A stretch of DNA of 9,263 bases from Bacteroidales bacterium (GTDB taxonomy: Bacteria; Bacteroidota; Bacteroidia; Bacteroidales; UBA4417): contig JANXXZ010000074.1 of NCBI GenBank assembly GCA_025350385.1, positions 1 through 9,263 of the forward strand, written 5' to 3'. This document shows, one piece after another, positions 1 to 7,050 of the stretch (position 1 is the stretch's first letter; every line of letters begins with the position of its first letter). The position numbers were made by a program, and so were the translations under genes. A model generated the notes under the pieces. That model did no database searches. It was given only the letters and a program-made list of their open reading frames with translations, and had not been told where the DNA came from.

Positions 1-1157
1 GAAAAATCCTCTATTTCGCATCGGATATGCCGGGAGGACAAGGCGGAGTGGATATCTGGATGTGCAATCGACTGGGAAAAGGCTGGAGCACTCCGATCAA
101 TCTTGGACCAACTGTGAATACTTCTGAAAATGAGATGTTTCCTTCCGTTCACCAGGATGGTACCCTTTACTTTGCTAGTGACGGCATACCTGGCTATGGC
201 GGTCTCGATATCTTTAGTACCAGAAAGGAAGGAAATGGATGGACCACACCAAAGAACCTGTTGTCGCCAATCAATTCTTCTTATGACGACTTTGCCATTG
301 CCTGGATACCCGGGACTAATTATGGCATGTTTTCTTCCGATCGTCTGGGAGGGCTAGGATCCGACGACATATATGCTTTCAAGAAATTACCGGAAAAAGA
401 AGCTGAAAAGAAATTTCCTCATATCGTTTCAGGTTATGTCAAAGACAAGACAACAGGGCAGCCATTTGCGGGTGCAACAGTCTTTATGCTGAACGAAAAC
501 TCTGACAGCGTATATGTGCTGAAGACCAATCCGGATGGTTTATACACCGTAACACTTGATAATACTGCTCCCCTTATTGTAAAAGCCACTGGCATCGGAT
601 ATATTCCCGACTGCGAACCATGGCCTGTTGCACAATTAGTGGAAGGATCTGAAAACAAGGCTCCAAGAGACCTTATTCTCACCAAACTTGAAATAAACAA
701 AACTATTAAACTTGAAAATATCTATTATAATTATGATGAATCAGATATCCGTCCCGATGCAGAACCGGCACTTGACAACCTGGTTCGCATCATGAAAGAT
801 AATCCCATCACAATCGAACTCTCTTCGCATACTGACTGTCGCGGTTCCTTTGCTTACAATGATAAACTATCGACCGATCGTGCAGAAGCAGTTTCAAGGT
901 ACATACAGTCGCAAGGAATTGATGTCAACAGAATCATAGCCAAAGGGTTTGGCGAACACCAACTTACCAACCGGTGCGCTGATGGCATTCAGTGCAGTGA
1001 AGCCGAACACCAGTCTAACCGGAGAACTGAATTTAAAGTTCTTTCATTCAATACTGATGTAAACTCCAATTCCGGTTTTAATCCAGGTAAATTCCTGAAA
1101 GGTGATCATCTCCTGAGAAATCTACTTCCAGCTGACTTTTTTATGCAATGCAAATAA
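1..1157 (+). CDS. PorE-like OmpA-family protein: PD40 beta-propeller, carboxypeptidase-regulatory-like and OmpA domains (5' truncated)
   Basis: The reading frame is open from the window's left edge (first full codon at base 3), so the gene begins upstream; the ATG at 27 is internal. Residues are numbered from that ATG. Three beta-propeller (PD40/WD40-like) signatures of the type LYFASD-x-GGxDI recur about every 52 residues: at the left edge, at 47-63 and at 100-118. A carboxypeptidase-regulatory-like beta-sandwich follows (about 133-195), then an OmpA C-terminal domain (about 226-338). The OmpA domain keeps the residues that grip peptidoglycan diaminopimelate, Asp270 (HTD) and Arg285 (LSTDR), and ends in NRRTEF (331-336). 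The order propeller, regulatory domain, OmpA matches PorE of the type IX secretion system, which links the machinery to peptidoglycan. The TPR region expected at the PorE N-terminus would lie outside the window. Several Bacteroidota paralogs share this layout, so a different envelope role is possible. A terminator follows about 30 bases after the stop. Confidence 0.88.
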   Translation, partial: KILYFASDMPGGQGGVDIWMCNRLGKGWSTPINLGPTVNTSENEMFPSVHQDGTLYFASDGIPGYGGLDIFSTRKEGNGWTTPKNLLSPINSSYDDFAIAWIPGTNYGMFSSDRLGGLGSDDIYAFKKLPEKEAEKKFPHIVSGYVKDKTTGQPFAGATVFMLNENSDSVYVLKTNPDGLYTVTLDNTAPLIVKATGIGYIPDCEPWPVAQLVEGSENKAPRDLILTKLEINKTIKLENIYYNYDESDIRPDAEPALDNLVRIMKDNPITIELSSHTDCRGSFAYNDKLSTDRAEAVSRYIQSQGIDVNRIIAKGFGEHQLTNRCADGIQCSEAEHQSNRRTEFKVLSFNTDVNSNSGFNPGKFLKGDHLLRNLLPADFFMQCK

Positions 1158-1185
1158 TATAGACTTATTCTTGGGTTGAGTTGTT

Positions 1186-1217
1186 ATCCCTGGTTTCATG
1201 AAACCAGGGATTTTTTT
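1186..1217 (+). terminator. Rho-independent terminator of the PorE-like gene
   Basis: An 11-bp perfect stem (ATCCCTGGTTT at 1186-1196 with AAACCAGGGAT at 1201-1211) and a 4-base loop CATG lead straight into a run of seven T (1211-1217). It begins 29 bases after the stop codon. This is the strongest terminator in the window and separates the PorE-like gene from the DUF5362 gene. Confidence 0.92.
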
Positions 1218-1336
1218 CCATGCGCTCTTTTATTCAAAGTGGAATTCATTATATGAAAACCTGAAAAATAGATCAGGTAAATGATTTATTTTTCATTGAA
1301 ATCATCTGCTTTCGCTTCCATTCCTTTTTGTAACTT

Positions 1337-1344
1337 TACTTTTG
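1337..1344 (+). promoter_or_regulatory. Bacteroidota-type -7 element before the DUF5362 gene
   Basis: TACTTTTG is a perfect match to the Bacteroidota -7 consensus TAnnTTTG. It ends 37 bases before the ATG at 1382, which predicts a leader of roughly 30 bases. No good -33 TTG is present at the usual spacing, only a weak TTC at 1311-1313. The upstream terminator shows that this gene needs its own promoter. Confidence 0.5.
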
Positions 1345-1381
1345 ATATTTCAGTGTCTCCTTTACCTTAAACTCTTTTATT

Positions 1382-1858
1382 ATGGATGAAAATACAGCAA
1401 ACGAATTGAACAGTCAATCAGCCGGAAGTCCGCAACTTACCCCGGAAGCACTCCGTTTTCTAATGAGTGCTGCAAAATGGGGTAAATTTCTTGCAATTAT
1501 CGGATTTATTTGTCTGGGGTTTCTTATACTGGCAGGTATATTCATGGGACTGATCTTCACAATTATGGAGAGTAAGATGACCTCCTTTTTGGGCTCAGGC
1601 ATGCTCATAGCTCCAAAATGGTTATCGGTTTTCTTTGTGCTTTTTTCCGTAATTACATTCTTACCAGTGTATTTTCTCAATGTTTTTTCCAATAAAGTTA
1701 CCCGATCAGTCCGTAACAATGATACTAATAACCTCACTTCGGCTTTCAGAAATCTCAAAAATCTTTTCGCATTTATTGGTATATATACAATTGTAATGAT
1801 TGTTATTTACATAATTATTATCATACTTTTTGCTAGTGCTGCTGCCCTGGCGATGTAA
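1382..1858 (+). CDS. DUF5362 family integral membrane protein
   Basis: This 158-residue protein starts with a polar, probably cytoplasmic N-terminus of about 30 residues. The segment LTPEALRFLMSAAKWGKFLA (19-38) then leads into transmembrane helix 1 (about 36-61). Helix 2 spans about 79-102 and includes a Pro-Val-Tyr-Phe-Leu stretch. Helix 3 spans about 129-151 and is rich in Ile, followed by an Ala-rich end. Between helices 2 and 3 lies a polar, basic segment (about 104-125) that ends in AFRNLKNLF. The AAKWxKFLAIIGFI opening and the later FRNLKNLFAFIGI block fit the DUF5362 family, found mostly in Bacteroidota and of unknown function. Assignment rests on recalled motifs, not a search. The ATG at 1382 fits the promoter element 37 bases upstream. 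It stands alone, with terminator-like hairpins on both sides. Confidence 0.8.
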   Translation: MDENTANELNSQSAGSPQLTPEALRFLMSAAKWGKFLAIIGFICLGFLILAGIFMGLIFTIMESKMTSFLGSGMLIAPKWLSVFFVLFSVITFLPVYFLNVFSNKVTRSVRNNDTNNLTSAFRNLKNLFAFIGIYTIVMIVIYIIIIILFASAAALAM

Positions 1859-1928
1859 AAACACAGCATTTTGTAATCCAAGGAGCATGAAATTAAAGTG
1901 CAGGTGACTCATCCATCCCTTAAACGAA

Positions 1929-1959
1929 ACTGACCAGAAACAAGGTTTAGCTGGTCAGT
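1929..1959 (+). terminator. Possible terminator hairpin after the DUF5362 gene
   Basis: A 9-bp perfect stem pairs ACTGACCAG (1929-1937) with CTGGTCAGT (1951-1959). It can extend inward through AAAC/GTTT (1938-1941 with 1945-1948) past a two-base bulge. It sits 70 bases after the stop codon. The following bases (ctatttagctctt) hold only a weak T tract, so it may be a poor intrinsic terminator or an RNA 3'-end stabilising structure. Confidence 0.4.
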
Positions 1960-2065
1960 CTATTTAGCTCTTCATCAGTCACGTAAGGTAATCGTTACAC
2001 TTCACTTAAAATTATAAATCACCGGGTTTTCGATGTTCAAACTCACCATCACAGGAAATAATTTG

Positions 2066-2073
2066 TATTTTTG
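2066..2073 (+). promoter_or_regulatory. Bacteroidota-type -7 element before the CBM48 gene
   Basis: TATTTTTG is a perfect TAnnTTTG match ending 47 bases before the ATG at 2121. The predicted leader is about 40 bases and AT-rich, with no Shine-Dalgarno sequence, as is usual in this phylum. No convincing -33 TTG lies at the usual 19-21 base spacing. Confidence 0.5.
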
Positions 2074-2120
2074 TACTCATGATTTTCATTGTAATTTAGT
2101 ATTAACCAAACCTTAATCTA

Positions 2121-2414
2121 ATGATTGTCAAACGTCAGTATCTGAAATCCAAACCTGTTTGTAAAGTTACCTTTCAAGTATCAGCCAAAGCTAAGCATAT
2201 AGCTTTGGTTGGGGAATTTAACGGGTGGAACGAAGCTTCCACACCCATGAAAAAAACTAAGGAAGGAGTATTCTCCGTTTCCCTCGAACTTGAATCAGGC
2301 TGTGAGCATCAGTACCGTTATTTACTGGATGGAAGCAAGTGGGTGAATGACGAAAATGCCGATAAATCAGTCTTAACTCCTTTTGGGAATGAGAATTCAG
2401 TAATTGTTCTTTAA
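2121..2414 (+). CDS. Stand-alone glycogen-binding CBM48 (AMPK-beta/isoamylase N-terminal type) protein
   Basis: The whole 97-residue protein is one Ig-like glycan-binding domain of the CBM48/isoamylase early-set type. Diagnostic blocks in order are VTFQV (16-20), GEFNGWN (31-37), TPMKK (41-45), QYRYLLDG (64-71), KWVNDENAD (73-81) and NENSVIVL (90-97). Compared with the AMPK beta subunit, Trp36 and Trp74 match the two tryptophans that stack on the sugar chain, Arg66 sits where AMPK has a Lys, and Asn90/Asn92 cover the position of the sugar-contacting Asn. There is no signal peptide, so it should act in the cytoplasm, plausibly on glycogen or another alpha-glucan. No catalytic domain is attached and no glycogen enzyme lies in the window. 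Similar short proteins are common in Bacteroidota and their role is unsettled. It is closed by a terminator at 2452-2483. Confidence 0.9.
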   Translation: MIVKRQYLKSKPVCKVTFQVSAKAKHIALVGEFNGWNEASTPMKKTKEGVFSVSLELESGCEHQYRYLLDGSKWVNDENADKSVLTPFGNENSVIVL

Positions 2415-2434
2415 TGTAGTTAAAGCAGAATATT

Positions 2435-2902
2435 TCAAACCAGATCACCTGAAATGAGGGTCATTAATTGTCCCTCATTTTTTATTTCTGCATGTTTGCA
2501 CCCAACGCGGTTACAAATACCGACAAGATTTTTATAATCCACTTCCGGTTTTGTGAACATCACAACCAAAACGCCCCCGCATTCGCATACAGCATAAGCA
2601 GGAAGCTGAATCCTGCATAACGGGCATAATAATGTCAGGAGTTCTCCTTCCTCAAGATCATAGTCAATTGACACCCTGGTTTTATCTCCATAAAAAGGAC
2701 TCAGTGCAATATATCCCATCGAATCAGAATTCCCCACCCCGATAATGATCCCGTTATGATCACCAAACCTGGCCCGGCTGGTAACTAGGTTATGTCCGTT
2801 GGGACAAAAGCAATCTTTAATTACAATTAATTCCTTAGTCGCCGGAATCGGGTTTACACGGCCAGGAATGATCTCTATACCTTTCTTGGGTTCAATTTCC
2901 AT
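2435..2902 (-). CDS. Conserved-looking hypothetical protein with four cysteine pairs, putative zinc-ribbon protein
   Basis: I do not recognise a named family. The 155-residue protein has no signal peptide or membrane segment, so it is probably cytoplasmic. Its eight cysteines fall in four close pairs: Cys31/Cys33 (in CFCPNGH, with His36), Cys93/Cys96 (CPLC), Cys106/Cys108 (CECGG) and Cys130/Cys135 (CNRVGC, with His137). This spacing is what one or two zinc ribbons would need, for example pair 1 with pair 4 and pair 2 with pair 3. Between the first two pairs is a beta-rich stretch (about 50-90) containing YIALSPFYGDK. The ATG at 2902 has a weak AGGT upstream. It lies 92 bases behind the permease gene on the same strand with no terminator between, so the two may be co-transcribed; no separate promoter was seen. 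Zinc binding is inferred from spacing; electron-transfer or RNA-binding roles cannot be told apart. Confidence 0.72.
   Translation of the reverse strand: MEIEPKKGIEIIPGRVNPIPATKELIVIKDCFCPNGHNLVTSRARFGDHNGIIIGVGNSDSMGYIALSPFYGDKTRVSIDYDLEEGELLTLLCPLCRIQLPAYAVCECGGVLVVMFTKPEVDYKNLVGICNRVGCKHAEIKNEGQLMTLISGDLV
2452..2483 (+). terminator. Rho-independent terminator of the CBM48 gene, inside the opposing gene
   Basis: A 9-bp perfect stem, AAATGAGGG (2452-2460) with CCCTCATTT (2472-2480), has an 11-base loop and is followed by T at 2478-2483. It starts 37 bases after the CBM48 stop. It lies within codons 140-151 of the minus-strand gene at 2435-2902. In the opposite direction the stem is not followed by a T run, so it should act on the plus strand only. 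Confidence 0.75.
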
Positions 2903-2994
2903 TTGACCTGGATATTGTGATTATAAAAATGATTCATTGCATCCTAAACTCATCATGGATGTGTAAAATTAAACAATCTAAAACCAATTTTGAC

Positions 2995-4215
2995 TTAATC
3001 GAAACGGATAGCTTTTACAGGTGAAATCCGTGTTACGATAAAGGAAGGAACCAGGAGCATGAGTACACACACCGCCAAAGTTCCTGCATTTAGCGCTAAT
3101 ATGTGAAGGATATATAGGTTTATCGGCACAACCGACATAAAATAGGATTCCTGTGGAAGGTGTATGATTCCAAATTGCTGCTGTAGAATACACAGAGTTA
3201 GCCCGGTAACATTACCCCAGAATAATCCCCTGGTAATTATATAGGCCGCATTATAAAGGAAAATTTTACGAATGCTGAAGTTCCTGGCGCCCAGGGCCTT
3301 GAGTACCCCGATCATATTGGTACGTTCAAGTATCAGGATTAACAGGGTCGAAATCATTGCGATACCAGAAACCAACACCATTAAAATTAGGATGATGACT
3401 ACATTCATATCCTGCAGATCAAGCCAGTCGAACAACTGCGGATATAATTCGCGGATGGTTTTTGAATCCAGGTCATAGCCCACTTTCTTGTACACTACTT
3501 TTCCCATAATACCGAGGTTGTCGAAATGGCTGATCAGCACTTCAAAGCCTGATACCTGGCTCGAATCCCAGCCATTAAGTTTCTGAATCTGCGCAATATC
3601 GCCGAAAACATAAAGCTTATCAAACTCCTCAAGCCCGGTATTATAGATTCCGGAAATTATAAACCTCCGTCCCCTGGCCTGGTTATCGATTATAAAATAA
3701 GTCCTGAGCGGATCACCCGTCTTAAGTTTCAGCAATGAAGCCAGATTCTGGGATATAATGACAGAATCGTTAGGCTTGGCTTTACCTGTTGTAAAAGCAT
3801 GACCATCAGTAAGCTTATCCTTAAAAAACGACCAGTCAAAATCGGATCCGACACCCTTGAGCACAACTCCCTGGATCTGGTCAGACGTCTGGACTATCCC
3901 TGCTTTTGTGGCGAAAACCTGTATATGTTTGATACCAGGCTCTTTCTCGAGCGAAGGATAAAAAGACTGTTGAGTGCTTACCGGAGAATATTCGTAGGAA
4001 TTGTTTGCATCGAACTTGGCAATTTGGATATGCGCCCCAAAACCGGTAATTTTATCGCGTATCTGTTGTTGGAAACCGGTAACGATGGCTGCTGCAACAA
4101 TCATCACTGCCAGTCCAAGCGACACGCTGATGACCGAAATCCGGACCACAGGACCAGAAAAGCTCCCTTTTCCGCCTTTTATAATCCGTTTTGCAATAAA
4201 GAGTTCGTAATTCAA
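2995..4215 (-). CDS. LolC/LolE (FtsX-like) ABC transporter permease
   Basis: This 406-residue inner-membrane permease resembles the lipoprotein-releasing LolC/LolE family. The order is: N-terminal FIAKRII (6-12), transmembrane helix 1 (about 24-47) ending in VTGFQQQI, a periplasmic MacB-type domain (about 48-268), then three helices near 272-297, 318-345 and 367-393. The segment ERTNMIGVLKALGA (297-310) is the conserved loop that couples the permease to its ATPase. The ending RISPVKAIRFD is typical. Length fits the family. LolCE-type permeases work with the ATPase LolD to pass lipoproteins to the periplasmic carrier; no ATPase or second permease lies in the window, as is common in Bacteroidota. 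The start must be TTG at 4215: an in-frame TAG sits three codons upstream (4224-4222), and the next in-frame Met (38) falls inside helix 1. Another FtsX-like export role is possible. Confidence 0.9.
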   Translation of the reverse strand: MNYELFIAKRIIKGGKGSFSGPVVRISVISVSLGLAVMIVAAAIVTGFQQQIRDKITGFGAHIQIAKFDANNSYEYSPVSTQQSFYPSLEKEPGIKHIQVFATKAGIVQTSDQIQGVVLKGVGSDFDWSFFKDKLTDGHAFTTGKAKPNDSVIISQNLASLLKLKTGDPLRTYFIIDNQARGRRFIISGIYNTGLEEFDKLYVFGDIAQIQKLNGWDSSQVSGFEVLISHFDNLGIMGKVVYKKVGYDLDSKTIRELYPQLFDWLDLQDMNVVIILILMVLVSGIAMISTLLILILERTNMIGVLKALGARNFSIRKIFLYNAAYIITRGLFWGNVTGLTLCILQQQFGIIHLPQESYFMSVVPINLYILHILALNAGTLAVCVLMLLVPSFIVTRISPVKAIRFD

Positions 4216-4232
4216 GGGATACTACTATTGGG

Positions 4233-4240
4233 CAAAGGTA
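4233..4240 (-). promoter_or_regulatory. Bacteroidota-type -7 element before the LolE-like gene
   Basis: On the minus strand TACCTTTG (4240 to 4233) matches TAnnTTTG perfectly. A TTC (4264-4262) lies 21 bases upstream where TTG is expected, so the -33 is partial. Only 17 bases separate the element from the TTG start at 4215, predicting a leader of about 10 bases. Confidence 0.55.
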
Positions 4241-4434
4241 GGAAAAGAGATGGTGGATTGTGAATGGAGGAATGCTGATTATGGATATATTTACCAGGTT
4301 TATGAATTTTTATTTCCATTTGAAAAACTGATCAGACTTTGGACTTTCTTATTCTGATTTCATGCAATTACCATCACACTTTTATCGGGGCAACGCATTG
4401 ATTCAGTGAATAACAGATAATTAAACCTGAAATT

Positions 4435-5631
4435 ATGAAGATATTTATTTTATCTATTGTATTCTTATTCTTACTCTACAGCATTCCGCCGGAAGGTCAT
4501 ACTCAATCCGAGTATTTTCAAAAGGAGATACTCCCCGCTGCTTATTCAATAACCGAATACCTGCCACAAATCCTTGGCAAAAGGGTTGCAATTGTTGGAA
4601 ACAACACGTCAATGATTGGGAAAAAGCACCTCGTTGACACATTACTTTCACTTCATGTAAATATTGTTAAGATATTTGGTCCGGAACATGGTTTTCGTGG
4701 AAATGCGGCTGACGGTACTACAATTGCAAATGTAACTGATGCAAATACTGGTATCCCGGTTATTTCGCTTTACGGCAATCATAAGAAACCTACTGATGAT
4801 GAACTGAGAGATGTGGATATGATGGTTTTCGACATCCAGGATGTGGGGACTCGATTTTACACGTATATTTCCACACTAACATATGTAATGCAAGCTTGTG
4901 CTGAAAAGAATATCCCGTTAATAGTCCTTGATCGCCCAAATCCTAATGGATATTACATCGACGGACCTGTTTTAAAGCCGGAATATTCCTCATTTGTCGG
5001 TCTTCACCCTGTTCCTATAGTTTATGGTATGACAATCGGTGAGTACGCCTTAATGGTAAATGGTGAGCGATGGTTAGAAAACGGCCTGAAATGCAATCTC
5101 AAAGTCATACCATGTGCCGGTTATACTCATGATTCAAGATATCAGCTTCCGATAAAACCTTCGCCCAATTTGCCTGATATGAAGTCCGTTTACCTGTACC
5201 CTTCTCTTTGTCTTTTCGAAGGCACAGTTGTTAGTGTTGGTCGGGGTACTGACTTCCCTTTTCAGGTCATCGGTCATCCATCCTATCAACTCGGCACCTT
5301 CTCATTTACCCCTAGAATAATAATAGGAGTAAGCGAAAATCCTCCCTATAAAGGGCAGAAATGCAAAGGACTGAACCTGGCTGGAAATGCAGGCTTAATC
5401 AGGGAAAAAGGACATATTGATTTGTTGTGGTTTACTAAAATGTATCATTCACTGAACCTGAATGACAAATTCTTCAATTCGTTTTTTGACAAACTGGCTG
5501 GTACTGATCAACTCAGGAAACAGGTCATGATGGGGCTTAACGAAGACCAAATCAGGAATAGTTGGCAGGAAGATTTAAAAAAATTCAAACGGGTCAGGAG
5601 CCGGTATTTGTTGTACCCTGATTTTCAGTAG
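4435..5631 (+). CDS. namZ: Exo-beta-N-acetylmuramidase NamZ (DUF1343, GH171), exported
   Basis: This 398-residue protein has the full DUF1343/COG3876 signature set: GPEHGFRG (82-89), DIQDVGTRFYTY (133-144), DRPNPN (166-171), PSPNLP (242-247), YPSLCLFEGT (255-264), SVGRGTD (267-273) and PFQ (275-277). The family was characterised as glycoside hydrolase family 171 in Bacillus subtilis (NamZ, formerly YbbC), with homologs in oral Bacteroidota such as Tannerella. It releases terminal N-acetylmuramic acid from peptidoglycan fragments for cell-wall recycling. Glu84 in the EHGFRG block is a likely catalytic residue, by family inference. Residues 3-17 are hydrophobic and the segment ends near 22-25, so the protein should enter the periplasm. 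The ATG at 4435 fits this signal peptide. It is divergent from the permease gene and convergent with the aminotransferase gene. No MurNAc transporter, kinase or etherase gene is beside it here. No clear TAnnTTTG was found upstream. Confidence 0.9.
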   Translation: MKIFILSIVFLFLLYSIPPEGHTQSEYFQKEILPAAYSITEYLPQILGKRVAIVGNNTSMIGKKHLVDTLLSLHVNIVKIFGPEHGFRGNAADGTTIANVTDANTGIPVISLYGNHKKPTDDELRDVDMMVFDIQDVGTRFYTYISTLTYVMQACAEKNIPLIVLDRPNPNGYYIDGPVLKPEYSSFVGLHPVPIVYGMTIGEYALMVNGERWLENGLKCNLKVIPCAGYTHDSRYQLPIKPSPNLPDMKSVYLYPSLCLFEGTVVSVGRGTDFPFQVIGHPSYQLGTFSFTPRIIIGVSENPPYKGQKCKGLNLAGNAGLIREKGHIDLLWFTKMYHSLNLNDKFFNSFFDKLAGTDQLRKQVMMGLNEDQIRNSWQEDLKKFKRVRSRYLLYPDFQ

Positions 5632-5815
5632 AATTGACAGGGAGCGCATGTCCATGTCCTATCATGAAAAGACATAAGTATACAAACATAATAGCATTTG
5701 ATGTACGGGGTTCCTAAAAAACGAACTAAACACGCATCAATATGCAATTTGCACCTGGATTTCAGTATACCTGAGGTTGTAAAAAAATTGATAAATTCGG
5801 AAAATAACTAGCTGA

Positions 5816-7012
5816 TTATTTCCTACCGGGATAAACCTTTAAGGCTTCCTCAAGGCACTTAATGGCTTTCCTCAGATCATCGATCTTCAGCACATAGGCA
5901 ATGCGGGCTTCATTCAATCCCAAACCGGGAGTAGCGTAAAATCCAGTAGCAGGCGCCAGCATAACCGTTTGATTTTCATAATTAAAATCCTCAAGCAACC
6001 ATTGACAAAACCTGTCGGCATTGTCAATCGGGAGACGAATAATCGCGTAAAAAGCTCCTTTTGGGTTTGGTGCATATACACCCGGAATTTTATTCAGGGC
6101 ATCAATTACGAAATTACGGCGATCGATATATTCATCATATACTTCGGTGAAGTAAGCTTTGGGTGTTTGAAGGGAAGCTTCACCGGCAACTTGTCCAAGA
6201 GAAGGCGGACTAAGACGGGCCTGGGCATATTTAAGGGCAGTTGCAAGTAACTCTTTGTTATGGGTAACCAAAGCACCTATCCGGACACCACATTCACTGT
6301 ACCGTTTTGAAACAGAATCTACCATTACGGCATGATTTTCAAGGCCTTCAAGCTTCATGACCGAATAATGTTCCTGACCGTCATAGCAAAACTCCCGGTA
6401 TACCTCATCGGCAAACAGGAACAAATCATGTTTCAGCACAATATCGCGAAGTTGTTCCAGTTCGGCTCTTGAATAGAGGTATCCTGTTGGATTATTTGGA
6501 TTGCATACCAAGATTGCCTTTGTAAGGGGTGTGATCGCTTTCTCCAGCTCGCTCATGGCAGGTAAAGCAAATCCATTTTCGATGTTGGAGGTAATTGGTT
6601 TAACAACAACACCGGTAGCTTGAGCAAAACCGTTATAATTGGTGTAAAATGGCTCCGGTATAATTACTTCGTCGCCTGGATTCAGGCAGGAAAGCATAGC
6701 AAATGAGATGGCTTCTGATCCACCGGTAGTAATTATAATCTCCTTATGGTCAACATTAATGCCGATTGATCGGTAGCTCTGGGCAAGAGCTTTCCTGTAT
6801 GATTCATTGCCAGCTGAATGACTGTATTCGATGACTTTACCATCAAAATGTCGGATAGCATCCAATGCCACTTCCGGGGTCTTGATGTCAGGTTGACCGA
6901 TATTGAGATGGTATACTATAATTCCTCTATTTTTTGCTGCTTCGGCATAAGGAACCAACTTACGAATAGGAGAGGCGGGCATTTGTTTTCCGCGGACAGA
7001 AATTGAAGGCAT
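5816..7012 (-). CDS. PLP-dependent class I/II aminotransferase (aspartate aminotransferase-like)
   Basis: This complete 398-residue fold-type I aminotransferase should transfer amino groups between an amino acid and a 2-oxo acid in the cytoplasm. Landmarks in order are NIGQPD (37-42), TTGGSEA (95-101, cofactor phosphate), the PEPFYTNY segment (119-126), NPNNPTG (171-177), ADEVY (201-205, where Asp202 contacts the pyridine nitrogen), SVSKRYSECGVRIG (233-246, with Lys236 as the Schiff-base lysine) and NEARIAYVL (367-375, with Arg370 as the likely carboxylate-binding arginine). Length is normal for the family. Bacteroidota homologs are usually annotated as aspartate aminotransferase, but substrate cannot be read from sequence and an aromatic or other acceptor is possible. 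The ATG at 7012 is supported by a promoter element about 40 bases upstream. The gene ends facing namZ; no clear terminator was seen after it. Confidence 0.93.
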   Translation of the reverse strand: MPSISVRGKQMPASPIRKLVPYAEAAKNRGIIVYHLNIGQPDIKTPEVALDAIRHFDGKVIEYSHSAGNESYRKALAQSYRSIGINVDHKEIIITTGGSEAISFAMLSCLNPGDEVIIPEPFYTNYNGFAQATGVVVKPITSNIENGFALPAMSELEKAITPLTKAILVCNPNNPTGYLYSRAELEQLRDIVLKHDLFLFADEVYREFCYDGQEHYSVMKLEGLENHAVMVDSVSKRYSECGVRIGALVTHNKELLATALKYAQARLSPPSLGQVAGEASLQTPKAYFTEVYDEYIDRRNFVIDALNKIPGVYAPNPKGAFYAIIRLPIDNADRFCQWLLEDFNYENQTVMLAPATGFYATPGLGLNEARIAYVLKIDDLRKAIKCLEEALKVYPGRK

Positions 7013-7050
7013 GGAAATAATTTTTACTGACTCTTATTTGAAAAACAGCG

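Noticed and set aside
27..29. ATG at 27 as the start of the first gene
   Set aside because: The frame is open to the window edge and the residues just before it (LYFASD) complete a PD40 repeat, so the gene starts upstream.
1281..1305. Hairpin ATGATTT/AAATCAT upstream of the DUF5362 gene
   Set aside because: The 7-bp stem is AT-rich with an 11-base loop. Such pairs are expected by chance in this base composition, and nothing ties it to regulation.
3799..4263. Plus-strand open frame of 154 codons
   Set aside because: It lies antisense to the LolE-like permease gene, shows no domain pattern and has no promoter of its own.
4315..4322. TCCATTTG as a -7 promoter element for namZ
   Set aside because: It misses a key A, has no -33 partner and lies over 110 bases from the start codon.
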